DNA of 64,000 bases from Desulfurococcus mucosus DSM 2162 (GTDB lineage: Archaea > Thermoproteota > Thermoprotei_A > Sulfolobales > Desulfurococcaceae), in the NCBI RefSeq assembly GCF_000186365.1, contig NC_014961.1, forward strand, positions 434,001-498,000, in the 5' to 3' direction. This document shows, one piece after another, positions 51,268 to 61,350 of this stretch (position 1 is its first letter; every line of letters starts with the position of its first letter). A program made the translations under genes and the position numbers. The notes beneath the pieces are model-generated. The model had not been told where the DNA came from. It ran no database searches and was given only the letters and a program-made list of their open reading frames with translations.

Positions 51268-52347
51268 CTAGTCTGATGGAAGGATAATGATGTTCCTCCA
51301 TGGCAGGGTTAGCTCAACCTCGTTGCCGGTGCTTACATCAACAGTGTTTGGCAGGTAGACTAGTAGTGGTAGATTGCCTATTTTAACCCTTGCCTCAACT
51401 TTCTCACCGAGGAACATGGCGAAGTCGACTACGCCTTTAACCACGGTGTCTCCTTCCTCAGCCCTCCCGCCGCCTAGGCGGATTATCTCTGGCCGTATGA
51501 CCACGGAGACCTTTCTAGGCAGCTTCTCAACTGGTGTCACACCTCTTACAATGATGTCGGCGTCAGCTAGTCTCGCCTCAGCATACTCGCCGCTCTGCGA
51601 TACGAGCTCACCGGGGTAGATGCTGCTTCTACCGAGGAAGTCGGCTACGAAGAGGCTCCTGGGCTTGAAGTATAGTTCCTTGGGTGAGCCCACCTGTACC
51701 ACCCTGCCCTTGTTCATCACTGCTATCCGGTCGCTGAGGCTCATTGCCTCCACCTGGTCGTGTATAACATATATGGTTGTAAGGTTTAAGCTCCTCTGGA
51801 GCTTCCTAAGCTCCTCCCTCATCTCGATCCTCAGCTTTGCATCTAGGTTGCTGAGGGGCTCGTCTAAGAGGAGTACCCTGGGCTTCACTACTAGTGCTCT
51901 CGCGAGTGCAACCCTTTGCTGCTGTCCTCCCGACAGCTGTAACGGGTACCTGTTCTCCATGCCTGAAAGCTTCACTAGTTCCAGGGCCTCCTTCACCATC
52001 TTCCTTATGTCTTCATCCGTTAACCCGAGCTCCTTCTTCCTCAGCTTCAACCCGTATGCCACGTTCTCGTAGACGGTCATGTGGGGCCATAGTGCGTAGT
52101 TCTGGAACACCATTGAGGTATTCCTCTTGTAGGGCTTGACGAATGTGACGTCTTCGTCGTCGAAGTAGACTCTGCCTTTGTCAGGGGTTTCGAAGCCCGC
52201 TATGATCCTCAGGGTGGTTGTCTTACCGCACCCGCTTGGCCCGAGTAATGTGAAAAACTCGCCGCTCTGGATCTCTATGTTCACGTCCTCAGCTGCTACA
52301 ACGGCTCCATAGTATTTTGAAACCCCTTCGAGCCTGACCCTTGTCAA
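51268..52347 (-). CDS. ABC importer ATPase (FbpC/PotA family)
   Basis: 359 residues. Walker A GPSGCGKTT, Q-loop VFQNYALWPHMTVYENVAYGL, signature LSGGQQQRVALARAL, Walker B LLLDEPLSNLDAKLR, H-loop YVIHDQVEAMSL. After ~240 residues comes a TOBE-type regulatory domain (VVIRPEIIRLGG). This is the ATPase of the iron/polyamine/phosphonate importer group. It follows the fused permease by 21 nt. The C-terminal domain suggests transinhibition or ligand control. Confidence 0.9.
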   Translation of the reverse strand: MTRVRLEGVSKYYGAVVAAEDVNIEIQSGEFFTLLGPSGCGKTTTLRIIAGFETPDKGRVYFDDEDVTFVKPYKRNTSMVFQNYALWPHMTVYENVAYGLKLRKKELGLTDEDIRKMVKEALELVKLSGMENRYPLQLSGGQQQRVALARALVVKPRVLLLDEPLSNLDAKLRIEMREELRKLQRSLNLTTIYVIHDQVEAMSLSDRIAVMNKGRVVQVGSPKELYFKPRSLFVADFLGRSSIYPGELVSQSGEYAEARLADADIIVRGVTPVEKLPRKVSVVIRPEIIRLGGGRAEEGDTVVKGVVDFAMFLGEKVEARVKIGNLPLLVYLPNTVDVSTGNEVELTLPWRNIIILPSD

Positions 52348-52368
52348 AGCCCTGATCCCTCCCCCTGT

Positions 52369-54624
52369 TTATACACCTATGAATGCGTACCTCTGTTTAA
52401 ATACGTAAACCACTATCACCACCACCACGAGCTGTATTAGTATCAGTATCGTGCCCATCGCGGCCACCAGCATTGGGCCCTGCCCTGCAGCACCAGCTAT
52501 GTTCTGGGCCATGTAGTATGTCAGCGGCGCGTAGGCATCGTTCATGCCGCCGAAGGTTATGCTGGTTGAGACCTCGGTCGCCATGTAGATGAAGCCTAGG
52601 AGAGCCCCGCTCAGAATGTACCCGATTATGAAGGGTAGGATGACGCCGAAGACCACTCTCATCCTGGATGCACCCAGGTTCATTGCCGCCTCCTCCAGGT
52701 TTTCATGCACCTGCTGGAAGCCGGCGAAAACCGATCTCACAACGTACGGTAGCCTCCTCACGCTGAACGCTATAATGAACACTAGCCATGTAGCGAAGGA
52801 GAGGCTGCCGGGCAACAGGTATGTCACTGCGCCAGGCACCAGTTGCGACAACGCGTTTGCCAGGATGTAGAAGAAGTAGTAGTAGCCTAGTGCGAGCACG
52901 AGTCCAGGTATGGCTAGTGGCGAGGTCGACAGGGAGTCAAGGATGTTTGCAAGCCACTTGATCTTCAGCCTGCTGACACTGTAGCCCACGGCTGTCGCCA
53001 GGAAGACGGCTATGAGGACGGAGACGCCGGCGTATAGCAACGTGTTGACAAGGTACCTGTATATGCTTGGATCGGAGAGTACTTTCCCAATGTACTGGAA
53101 GATGTCGCTGGGCATGGATAACTCTATCCCTGTTGCACCAGGGTAGGGCTTCAAGACCCCGAGCGACACCAGTACGACGCCTACCTGCGGTAGCATAGCG
53201 AACAATACTACGGGGAACACTGCGAGGTACACGGCGATCATGCCGAGTAAGCCGGGTCGCCTCACCCTCGGGTTAAGCCTGCCGCCCCTGCTTATCATAG
53301 CATAGCTCCTCATACCCACATAGTTCCTGATCGCCAGGAACGAGACAAGCGTCAGCAAGAGTAGTACTACGCCTAGGGCGGCCACCTCGGGAGATATGAG
53401 TCCAGTGGTCGTTCTAATACCCATGTATATCTTGTAGCTCATGAGGCTCTGCACATTGAACACTATTGGGGCGCCGAGGTCCTCGAGGCTGAAGACGAAG
53501 ACCAGTATTGAGCCGGCTGCTATACCGGGCAACGCTAAGGGTAGCGTGACGGTTCTGAAGAGCCTGAAGCCCTTGGCGCCGAGGTTTTCGGCCTGCTCCT
53601 CTGTAGAGGGATCTATGTTGATGAAGCTGTTGTAGGCGTTCAGGTAGACTATTGGGAAGAATGTCACTATCTGGGCCAGCATGACGCCGACTATGCCTTC
53701 AACCCTCAGCTTGAAGCCGAAGAACGTGTTGAAGAGTGATGAGACAGGCCCGTCCTGCCCCCATATCAGCTTAACCACGTAGGAGTTTATGAAGGGCGTG
53801 TTGAACAACGGCACTATAGCCAGGATCCTTAGCAGGGTGTGGCCAGGGAACCTGTAGCGTGCCAGCACGAATGCCACTATGATTCCCAGGAGTGTAGCGA
53901 ACACTGTCACGATGGATGCAACCACCAGGCTGTTGACGACTGGGCCATAGTCTACTCCCCTCACAACAAGTATTTTTCCAACACCCGGGATCTCGATCAT
54001 CCTCCACCAGTCTTTGACAATGGGATCCAGGTTGACATAGCTACGTGTCCTCAGGACACTGTAGAAGTTGCTCCACCACTCCCCGCCGGCCGGCGGTGTA
54101 AACGAGTACATTAGTACGAGCACTATTGGTACAACCATGAAGAGCGTGAGGTAAGCTAGCCCGAACACCGTGAAGAACCACATGGTTGCATCAAGCTGGC
54201 TCACAGTGTTCCTTATTCTACGCGTCAACGGTACTCCTTCGCCACGTATCCTTGCTTTCTCCCTTGCCTCAGCTATCTTGCCCCTGAGATAGCCTGCTAC
54301 AGCTACGCCGGTGTAGGGTGTTAGAAGGACTGCGAAGCTCTGCGGGTAGCCGTATGCATCTATCAAAAGGATCACGAAGATGTATATCAGGAACACTAGT
54401 GCAAGGAAGCTCATCGTGAAACTATATTTTACTGATTCATAGTTGTAGAGGCCCCTGGCAACCATTAAAGCTCCTGCTGCTAGCCCGGCCAGCATCAATG
54501 CGTAGTTGACTAACTTGGATGAACCCGTGTCCAGCAGTGCGTCACCTATGAGTGATGCTGTAAGGAACACTATGCTAACAGCTAACAGTAGTATACTCCC
54601 CCTACTCAACACCGCACCCTCCAA
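52369..54624 (-). CDS. Fused two-domain ABC importer permease (FbpB-like)
   Basis: 751 residues with about fourteen helices. Two binding-protein-dependent permease domains are joined, each with its EAA-type loop: EEQAENLGAKGFRLFRTVTLPLALPGI and EEAAMNLGASRMRVVFGVILPFIIGYI. The first three or four helices are an N-terminal extension. Such fusions are typical of Fe(III)/2-aminoethylphosphonate-type importers. ATG start; preceded by the binding-protein gene at 54688. Confidence 0.9.
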   Translation of the reverse strand: MEGAVLSRGSILLLAVSIVFLTASLIGDALLDTGSSKLVNYALMLAGLAAGALMVARGLYNYESVKYSFTMSFLALVFLIYIFVILLIDAYGYPQSFAVLLTPYTGVAVAGYLRGKIAEAREKARIRGEGVPLTRRIRNTVSQLDATMWFFTVFGLAYLTLFMVVPIVLVLMYSFTPPAGGEWWSNFYSVLRTRSYVNLDPIVKDWWRMIEIPGVGKILVVRGVDYGPVVNSLVVASIVTVFATLLGIIVAFVLARYRFPGHTLLRILAIVPLFNTPFINSYVVKLIWGQDGPVSSLFNTFFGFKLRVEGIVGVMLAQIVTFFPIVYLNAYNSFINIDPSTEEQAENLGAKGFRLFRTVTLPLALPGIAAGSILVFVFSLEDLGAPIVFNVQSLMSYKIYMGIRTTTGLISPEVAALGVVLLLLTLVSFLAIRNYVGMRSYAMISRGGRLNPRVRRPGLLGMIAVYLAVFPVVLFAMLPQVGVVLVSLGVLKPYPGATGIELSMPSDIFQYIGKVLSDPSIYRYLVNTLLYAGVSVLIAVFLATAVGYSVSRLKIKWLANILDSLSTSPLAIPGLVLALGYYYFFYILANALSQLVPGAVTYLLPGSLSFATWLVFIIAFSVRRLPYVVRSVFAGFQQVHENLEEAAMNLGASRMRVVFGVILPFIIGYILSGALLGFIYMATEVSTSITFGGMNDAYAPLTYYMAQNIAGAAGQGPMLVAAMGTILILIQLVVVVIVVYVFKQRYAFIGV

Positions 54625-54687
54625 GCAGGTTTACCTGTAATAAATAGGGTGGAGACTTAAAAAACACAACTAGCCTGTGACAAGGCT

Positions 54688-56328
54688 TCACGGCCCTGAG
54701 GGCACGGGCTTCCCTGCTAGGGCATCCTGCAGCAGGTTCAAAGCGTTGAGGTATCTCTCCCTTGCAAGGCTCTCCCACTGGCTCATTAAGGCCTGGTATA
54801 CTGAGGCATCGCTCATCATCTTCTGGTTTATGGAGATCGCGTAGTCCACGGTGAATGAAACCGTGCTGCCTGTCACCGGGTCCTTGAAGCTCAACGGTTT
54901 CGAGATGTACTTGGTTAGATACGTGAACCACTCCCTGCTTATCTTTCCATCAAGGTAGGCCTGGGCTATCCGGGCCCATGTAGCCTTCAGGTCGTCGTGT
55001 GGGTTAACGAGGGTTGCCTTGAAGTAGTATATCACCGCGTTCACCCAGCTCGCTGAGAGTGTTTCATTGAAGGGGATGCTCTGCGAGTACATGGCGTCCT
55101 GCAAGGCCTGCTTTAGATCCTGCCTGCTCTGCCCTGCCTGTGTTTCAAAAACCTTAGGGTTCACGGGGAGCCTGTTGATGTCCTGCAGTAGCCAGATCTG
55201 CTGTCCACCATACTCGTTGAGCACCCATGCCATGAACGCTACGGCGTGTACCAGGTGCTTAGTAGTCTTCACTAGTGCTATCGGGTCACTGTTAACTATG
55301 GTTTCCCCCTGGGGGGCAATGTACTTGCAGTTCGGGTTGACCTGTTGAGCCATGTAGCCGTAGAAGTCTATTGTTGTGCCAACTGCGACATCACCCCTTA
55401 TCACCGCGTCGCGGGCGTCACTGCTGCCCTGATATATGACTGCGTTGGCTGCGAGCAGGGTGAGGATCCTCCAGCCCTCCTCCCAGCCCTTGGCCTGCAG
55501 GATGATCTCGAATATCCTTGTGTTACTGGTGCTCATGGTTGGATCAGCCGTCGCGATCTGCGGTATGTCTGGCAGGTACCTCGCGTACTGCGGGCTGGCT
55601 AGATCCTCCCACTTCTGGGGCATGGGTAAGCCGTATTGGTTGAGGCGGACTAGGTTGACTGTGAACCCGAAGCTGCTCACGCTTGCACCGATCCAGTGTA
55701 TTAATCCGTTCCCATCGACTTTAAACGTCTCTGCACCACCTATGGTTTTAGGTATCTTATTCAGCTCGTACATCACTGCGTTGAACTCGGGTTTACTTGG
55801 GTCAACTGGGAGCAGGTACCCGGCTGCATCGAGGTTATTGAACAGCGTTGGCCCCCCTCCCCATGCCACATCTATCGGTGTGCCTGCTTTAGCCGCGTTA
55901 TCTATGTAGCTCGTCCAAAGCTCGGCTGGGGCTGCCACGAACTGTATATCCGTTATACCTAGCTCCCTTGCCACAGGGGAGTTTAGGAAGGCGTTCCTTG
56001 TAGCTGTTAGAATGGATTGCTCATGCCTCGTTATCACTATTAGCTTAACGCCTCTCTCACTAGTCAGCTGTTTCAATTGATCCAGCCACGGGTACTCAGC
56101 GTATGTTGGCTTACCAGTCGTTGTTGTAGTAGTGGTTGCTGGCTGAGTCGTCGTTGTTGTAGTCGTCGTCGTGGTTGTCGCCGGCTGGGTAGTCGTCGTA
56201 GTGGTTTGAGGAGGCGGGAGCAGTCGTATAATCACTAGTGCACCGATCGCTGCTACGATTAATGCTAGGACAAGTATTAATGCCTGAGTAGTGGTAAGTG
56301 CACGGTTCACGGTGCTCACCTTCTTCAA
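54688..56328 (-). CDS. ABC importer substrate-binding protein with Thr-rich stalk
   Basis: 546 residues. The N-terminal membrane segment NRALTTTQALILVLALIVAAIGALVIIRLL resembles the class III-type signals of crenarchaeal binding proteins. A stalk of Thr runs separated by QPA follows at ~36-74. The globular part (KLIVITRHEQSILTATRNAF, DVAWGGGPTLFNNLDAAGYL, DPTMSTSNTRIFEIILQAKGWEEGW) belongs to the type of binding proteins used for iron or phosphorus compounds. The ligand is not decided by sequence; the neighbouring phosphoesterases favour a phosphorylated or phosphonate compound (inference). Confidence 0.85.
   Translation of the reverse strand: MKKVSTVNRALTTTQALILVLALIVAAIGALVIIRLLPPPQTTTTTTQPATTTTTTTTTTTQPATTTTTTTGKPTYAEYPWLDQLKQLTSERGVKLIVITRHEQSILTATRNAFLNSPVARELGITDIQFVAAPAELWTSYIDNAAKAGTPIDVAWGGGPTLFNNLDAAGYLLPVDPSKPEFNAVMYELNKIPKTIGGAETFKVDGNGLIHWIGASVSSFGFTVNLVRLNQYGLPMPQKWEDLASPQYARYLPDIPQIATADPTMSTSNTRIFEIILQAKGWEEGWRILTLLAANAVIYQGSSDARDAVIRGDVAVGTTIDFYGYMAQQVNPNCKYIAPQGETIVNSDPIALVKTTKHLVHAVAFMAWVLNEYGGQQIWLLQDINRLPVNPKVFETQAGQSRQDLKQALQDAMYSQSIPFNETLSASWVNAVIYYFKATLVNPHDDLKATWARIAQAYLDGKISREWFTYLTKYISKPLSFKDPVTGSTVSFTVDYAISINQKMMSDASVYQALMSQWESLARERYLNALNLLQDALAGKPVPSGP
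56117..56156. repeat. 40-nt identical block shared with the phosphoesterase gene (copy 1)
   Basis: Part of the Thr-stalk coding DNA. The same 40 nt occur at 58819-58858, and similarity continues for about 40 more nt with one 3-nt indel. Encodes Thr runs interrupted by QPA. Confidence 0.8.
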
Positions 56329-56363
56329 AGACCTCTCATTTAGTAATAATTAAGCCTCCATTA

Positions 56364-56374
56364 TTTTAAATTTG
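56364..56374 (-). promoter_or_regulatory. TATA box of the importer operon
   Basis: AAATTTAAAA on the minus strand lies ~40 nt before the ATG of the binding-protein gene, in a notably A/T-rich spacer. No binding palindrome was noticed. Confidence 0.55.
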
Positions 56375-56550
56375 ATACCCTCACCCAGCTTCTAATCTCT
56401 CGGCTCTAAGGGATGAGTGCTTCAAGGAGCACACTGGTTTCCACTCTCCCGCCTTGGAGGACGCGGCTTCCAGTTGTAGAAGTGTTCCCGGGATTGAAGC
56501 GAATAGGGAAAGGTGTGGTGTTGGAAAAAAGTCTCGGTTGCTTCATCATC

Positions 56551-58500
56551 CTACTTCTTCTTGAACAACATGCCTACTGCTATGCCTATTACCAGTGTGA
56601 TCACGGCTATTATCCCTGTGGTGGTCACGTCGAGCTGGGTTGATATGGATGTCGTTGTCGAAGTAAGCGTTGTTGTTGAGACCTGGGTTGTCGTCACGGT
56701 CTCGGTGGTTGTGCTCACATAGGTTTGTGTAGTCGTAACGGTTGTGGTGATGGTCGTGGTAACGGTTACGGGTGGGTAGTATATTGACCCGCCCTTTACA
56801 CCGTAGACTGTGGCTGGTTTACCGGCTGCTGTATCGTAGCTGGAGAGCATTGTATACTGCTCCTGCTCCGAGGGGGCTAGTAGGTCCACTACCTTTGGCT
56901 GCACATTTGCAAGCAGTGCCTGCGGGTCTCCGCCTCCCAGCGCCCATTCACCGGGGTCGCCTGCCTGTATACCGCGTATCTTCTTCTCTCCGAAGCCATC
57001 GTAGCTGGTTAGGAAGACATACCATATCCAGTTGCCTATGTTACCGGTGTCCCCTAGTAGGCTCTTAGCTATCTTGACCTCTATTATGTTGGCATTGGTG
57101 AACGCGTAGACGTCGAAGAGTGTTCCATTATTGTACTCGTCGGCTATGAGGGAGCCATCAGCCTTGAAGAGCGCTGAGACCTCTCCATCCGGGAACGGGG
57201 TGTTGCCCCAGCCTGGTACAGCCGCTAATGCATAGTTCCAGCCTGGTGCAAGGTTCACGTAGAGCCCCATGGTCGACGTGTTCACTGGGAGAGTATTATC
57301 CGTGGTCTTAATGTATACTTGGATGTGCTGTAGGCAGAACCCGTTGGGCCCGCCCCACGGGTTGCCTCCCAGATCCTTCACCTGGATCTGCAGATATATG
57401 TACTCCTTGTCCTGTAGAACCGTGAACTTCAACATGTCGAAGACGCCCGGCTTGAACACGGGGTTCGTGGGGTAGCGTAGAGTGCCCTGGCCCTTGTCAT
57501 CGCCTGAGGGATCGTTGACTTCGAGGACTTTGTCAGCCATGTAGCTTGGCTGAACCACTAGTTTAATCCACCACTTCAAGAGGTTCTCAACGAACCTCGG
57601 CCCGTCGAGTGAGACATTGTAGTAGCTTGAAGCCCATGCCGGCTCGTAGTCGCCGTACAGGGATTCCGAGGCAACGGTTATCACGACGTTCTTACTGCTC
57701 CAGTACTCGGCTGCGTATGCCACGAAGTCGAACCAGCCGGCTCCCTGCCCATAGGTCACCGGGTTGTAGACGTATGGTGCAGGCGGCTTGTTGTCACCTA
57801 TGTATGCTTTATGGAACCATGCTATCCTGATGAGCCCTGGGAAAGTGTCCTTTACGGGGTCACGGTAGTTCCCGTTCTCGTCAACCCATATGACTACGCC
57901 GGGCCCGTGCATGAGGATGGGCTTCGTTACCCCTTGATCCAGCATCCATGTACTGAGGCCTGGGATGTTGTCGGGTTCGACGAATGCCAGCATCCTGTAG
58001 TATGCAGCGGTACATGTCGGGTATGTTACACCCTTATAGGTGTAGTTCATGGATGGATCGGAGTATGCAGCGGCCTGCTCAAGCCTCAGCTTCGCACCTA
58101 TGTACTCTAACAGCTTGTTCACATTGTCTATCGTGGTGGGTCCACCGCCGTAGTCGCTGTCCCCGGCCACGTATAGGGCTTTTCTACCGGTGTCAAGCCA
58201 CTTGCTTATAGCATCCAATTCATCGGGTGTGAAAGCCACAGTGGGCTGCCCGATCAACAGTATGTCGACATCCTTCAATACATCGCTGTTTATGGTTGAA
58301 CCCTTAGGGATGATCTTCCAGTTGACGAATGTAAGGTTACCCATTATGTAGTTGAGGTATTTATCGCTCTCTCCATGTGCCAGGTCAACGGCTACCGTCA
58401 CCGTTTTCAATGGCTGCTGGGTTTCTGCACGTGGAAGGATAGCGATCCCCGGTAGTAGTAGGAGTGATATTATTAAGAGTGAGACAAGTATTCTATGCAT
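56551..58500 (-). CDS. Surface-anchored protein with GATase-like and DOMON/glucodextranase-C-like domains
   Basis: 649 residues from the ATG at 58498-58500 (GAGGTG 9 nt upstream; a GTG at 58512 is in frame). Signal peptide (ends IAILPRAETQ), then an alpha/beta domain (VDILLIGQPTVAFTPDELDAISKWLDTGRKALYVAGDSDYGG) of the kind seen in DUF4350/GldG-like proteins. Next is a beta-sandwich (VLEVNDPSGDDKGQGTLRYP, FKPGVFDMLKFTVLQDKEYIYLQIQV) like the C-terminal glucodextranase/DOMON family. A Thr/Val/Ser linker, a membrane helix and KKK end it. Likely a sugar- or ligand-binding S-layer companion. Follows the phosphoesterase gene on the same strand. Confidence 0.7.
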   Translation of the reverse strand: MHRILVSLLIISLLLLPGIAILPRAETQQPLKTVTVAVDLAHGESDKYLNYIMGNLTFVNWKIIPKGSTINSDVLKDVDILLIGQPTVAFTPDELDAISKWLDTGRKALYVAGDSDYGGGPTTIDNVNKLLEYIGAKLRLEQAAAYSDPSMNYTYKGVTYPTCTAAYYRMLAFVEPDNIPGLSTWMLDQGVTKPILMHGPGVVIWVDENGNYRDPVKDTFPGLIRIAWFHKAYIGDNKPPAPYVYNPVTYGQGAGWFDFVAYAAEYWSSKNVVITVASESLYGDYEPAWASSYYNVSLDGPRFVENLLKWWIKLVVQPSYMADKVLEVNDPSGDDKGQGTLRYPTNPVFKPGVFDMLKFTVLQDKEYIYLQIQVKDLGGNPWGGPNGFCLQHIQVYIKTTDNTLPVNTSTMGLYVNLAPGWNYALAAVPGWGNTPFPDGEVSALFKADGSLIADEYNNGTLFDVYAFTNANIIEVKIAKSLLGDTGNIGNWIWYVFLTSYDGFGEKKIRGIQAGDPGEWALGGGDPQALLANVQPKVVDLLAPSEQEQYTMLSSYDTAAGKPATVYGVKGGSIYYPPVTVTTTITTTVTTTQTYVSTTTETVTTTQVSTTTLTSTTTSISTQLDVTTTGIIAVITLVIGIAVGMLFKKK

Positions 58501-58589
58501 CTCTAACGGCACCTCGCCATGATATAGTAGTTATGTAGGGGCTGGTTAAAAAACATTAATTAATACATGCGTGTCAAGAAACCCACGGG

Positions 58590-60830
58590 TTACCCGCCGC
58601 GCAGGCTCCTCAGCAGGAGGAAAGCAACCACTGCGACCACGACTACTGCAACAACAGCGATTACCAGCGTCGAGCCTGATGCCTGGGCAACCCCGGTTTC
58701 TGTTGTAGTAGCCGGTGACGTTGTTGTCGTAGTAGTGGTCGTAGTCGTCGTTGTTGTAGTTGTCGTAGTAGTGGTAGTTGTAGTGGTCTGCTGAGTTGTC
58801 GTCGTGGTTACCGGCTGTGTCGTTGTTGTAGTAGTGGTTGCTGGCTGAGTCGTCGTTGTAGTCGTCGTTGTGGTTGTCGCCGGCTGAGTTGTCGTCGTGG
58901 CAGCCTGGAATGTTATATTGAAGACATAGCTACCCGTATTCCCAGCGTTGTCAGCCACCTGAATTGTGAGAGGCAGGGTCACGGTGGTGGCTGACTCAAC
59001 CCTGACTGTTATCACGAGGCTCATTCTGTTGAACTGCTCGGTGTAGGTTGACGGAGTCATCGTGAACGTGTTGTCTCCCGGTATCGGGCTACGGGTTATC
59101 ACCCTATCGCCCAGCCTGACACTTAAATTGTATGGGCTTATGCCCCAGCCTTCATCGGATAGATCCACGTATATTGTGGCCGTTGCGTTAACCCTGGGCG
59201 TCGATGGTACAATCTTCTTGAGGATCGCTGTAGGCGGCTTCGCGTCGGGCGCACCATATATAGTGAACGATATACCGGCCTGGTAAGGCAGGTTCAGCTC
59301 GATGAGCAGGTAGAGCCTGCCCTCGATGATCTTGTAGTCTATTATCCGTATGGATGCACCGTTGAACGCCCATTGCACTGTGTAATTGAATGAACTAGTG
59401 CTCCATGGGAGGCTCCAGACTAGTCTCCCAGAGAAGTTTATCCATGAGAGATTGTTGTTTTCAAGCCTGAAGCTATACCCGCCCGTGGAGTATATGGCGT
59501 TCATATATGTGAATGTGAGATTACTCCATCCGAGACTGTTTGCGACAGGGTATACTCCTATAGGTATACTGTTCAATGCAAGTGCCCTAGTAGAGTTCTT
59601 GAACCCCGTGAATGTTGGAGGCGCCAGGGGGAAGCTGAGGCTACCTGTACTTAGGTCGAGCTCCATGAGGCTTAATCCATCGTAGGAGGCCGAGCCATGT
59701 GCCAGTGTTGTAAACGTGAGGAACAGTGTTGTCGTCCCAGTCCTTGTGCTCGTGTACTTCACGAAGAAGTCTCTATGGGTGTGGCCTGAGAGAACCATTG
59801 TAACATTGTAGTCTTCAACCATCTTCAGGAAGTACCTGAATGCAGTCATATTGGTTGACCAATAGCTGCTTAGAGGCGTTGAGGGGCCGCCGGGTACGTA
59901 GGGCTTGAGCACTGTTTCATCATCATACCTCGTGTAGAGTTCCCCCTGGTAGTAGAAGGGTGGGTGATGCACCAGTATCATCTTGTATGGTATGCTACTG
60001 TAGTTCTTGAGCACCTCCTCGGCGAACGCCAGGTCCTCCCATGACGGGTAGCCTTGCTCAGGGGACCATATGCCTATAATCAGTAGCTTACCGGCGAGAA
60101 CCCTGAACCACTTTGTCGGCCCCAGGTAGTTGGTGTAGTATGAGCCTCCCGAGGAGTAGTCGTGGTTCCCCGCTATTCCAAGCACCGGTATATTGTACAG
60201 GTATGCATACCTGTAGGCTGAGGCCATTACATACTCGTTGGATGAAGCCGTGTCGGCTGTATCGCCCAGCCACAGGATGAAGTGTGGGGAGAGGAGGTTG
60301 TCTATCGTGAACCCGGCGAAACGACATGTGTCACCTGTGAAGACATCGGGCTGCCCTGTTATGAAGTGTATATCGGTGTTCTCAATAAACCTCAGCACGG
60401 TTGGCCACGACTTCACAACCCATATGGATCTGGGCACTGTGTAGCTGGTTGAACCAGCCTTGAGAACCAGGTCGTAGAGGCCCTCTTCCGCCGTGGAGGG
60501 TATTGAAAGAGAGTATCTTCCCGACCCCTGCGTGGTCAATGTCAAAGTATAGTTGAACACTACTAGCTGATCGCCCACGGGTTTCACAGTCCACATGTAT
60601 GCTGAGTCTACGGGTAGTGAACTATACTGGGGTCTGAGCTCAATAGTATATGTGTCTCCAGGGGACACTATTGCCGGGGCAACGGGCCCTATGTTTGCAG
60701 TAATGATCTCGGCTACGCCGCTCGTGATGGAGGGTATGGCTGGAGGCGTCTCACCTGTCGCTACATGTATTGCTACATGTATTGAGCCAGATAAGAGTAG
60801 GATTAGTAGTAGCAGGCTAGTGATCCTCAT
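58590..60830 (-). CDS. Surface-anchored calcineurin-like metallophosphoesterase
   Basis: 746 residues. A signal peptide (1-26) is followed by an N-terminal beta domain and the metallophosphoesterase core: ENTDIHFITG, LWLGDTADTAS, GIAGNHDYSSG, ILVHHPPFY and LSGHTHRD, which together give the Asp, Asn and His ligands of the two-metal site. Beta-sandwich domains follow, then a ~75-residue nearly pure Thr linker (with QPA/QPV breaks), a membrane helix and LRSLRGG. The enzyme would cut phosphate esters outside the cell. Substrate unknown. Head gene of a pair with the surface protein at 56551. Confidence 0.85.
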   Translation of the reverse strand: MRITSLLLLILLLSGSIHVAIHVATGETPPAIPSITSGVAEIITANIGPVAPAIVSPGDTYTIELRPQYSSLPVDSAYMWTVKPVGDQLVVFNYTLTLTTQGSGRYSLSIPSTAEEGLYDLVLKAGSTSYTVPRSIWVVKSWPTVLRFIENTDIHFITGQPDVFTGDTCRFAGFTIDNLLSPHFILWLGDTADTASSNEYVMASAYRYAYLYNIPVLGIAGNHDYSSGGSYYTNYLGPTKWFRVLAGKLLIIGIWSPEQGYPSWEDLAFAEEVLKNYSSIPYKMILVHHPPFYYQGELYTRYDDETVLKPYVPGGPSTPLSSYWSTNMTAFRYFLKMVEDYNVTMVLSGHTHRDFFVKYTSTRTGTTTLFLTFTTLAHGSASYDGLSLMELDLSTGSLSFPLAPPTFTGFKNSTRALALNSIPIGVYPVANSLGWSNLTFTYMNAIYSTGGYSFRLENNNLSWINFSGRLVWSLPWSTSSFNYTVQWAFNGASIRIIDYKIIEGRLYLLIELNLPYQAGISFTIYGAPDAKPPTAILKKIVPSTPRVNATATIYVDLSDEGWGISPYNLSVRLGDRVITRSPIPGDNTFTMTPSTYTEQFNRMSLVITVRVESATTVTLPLTIQVADNAGNTGSYVFNITFQAATTTTQPATTTTTTTTTTQPATTTTTTTQPVTTTTTQQTTTTTTTTTTTTTTTTTTTTTTTSPATTTETGVAQASGSTLVIAVVAVVVVAVVAFLLLRSLRGG
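58819..58858. repeat. 40-nt identical block shared with the binding-protein gene (copy 2)
   Basis: Identical to 56117-56156 and in the same orientation. It belongs to a longer triplet-repeat tract at about 58697-58905 encoding the Thr linker; such tracts are prone to slippage. Confidence 0.8.
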
Positions 60831-60903
60831 GCCTAGACACCCCGTATAGGTATGATTTTAGCCTTTGAAACAATATAAATGTAACCCGGGAGAGTGCTGA
60901 GCC

Positions 60904-61338
60904 ATGACTAATAGGTCCAGGGGTTTTCAACACGAGAGGGATCTAGCCAGGAGGCTCTGGGAGCACGGCTTCGCAGTGGTGAGAGCACCTGCCAGCGGGA
61001 GCAGGGCAAGGGTGTTAAGGTACCCTGACATAGTCGCGATCTACAGGGGCAGGGTCATAGCACTAGAGGTGAAGACGCTTAGGGAGGAGAAACCAGTCTA
61101 CGTGAGGAGGGAGCAGGTTGAGAAGCTCGCCGAGTTCTCGAGGCGGGCTGGTGCCATGCCCTTCATAGCGGTCAAGTATGTTGGGGAGGGCGAGTGGTTC
61201 CTTGTACCGCTTGACAGGCTTGTGGAAGCCGGGGAGGGCAACTATAAGATACCTGTTGAAGCCGTGCGTGAGGGACTCAGGCTCAAAGCCCTCGTCTCAC
61301 AGGTTAAGGGCGATAAGAGTATACTTGACTATACTTGA
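60904..61338 (+). CDS. hjc: Hjc, archaeal Holliday junction resolvase
   Basis: 144 residues. RGFQHERDLARRLWEHGFAVVRAPASGSR carries the N-terminal Glu and the Arg/Ser loop, PDIVAIYRGRVIALEVKT the catalytic D..ExK core of the archaeal resolvase fold. Hjc cuts four-way junctions symmetrically. A TATA box (CAATATAAATG) lies ~35 nt upstream. Length is slightly above average, with a ~15-residue C-terminal extension. Ends 13 nt from the convergent PINA-like gene. Confidence 0.95.
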   Translation: MTNRSRGFQHERDLARRLWEHGFAVVRAPASGSRARVLRYPDIVAIYRGRVIALEVKTLREEKPVYVRREQVEKLAEFSRRAGAMPFIAVKYVGEGEWFLVPLDRLVEAGEGNYKIPVEAVREGLRLKALVSQVKGDKSILDYT

Positions 61339-61350
61339 GGGCTGCGACGC

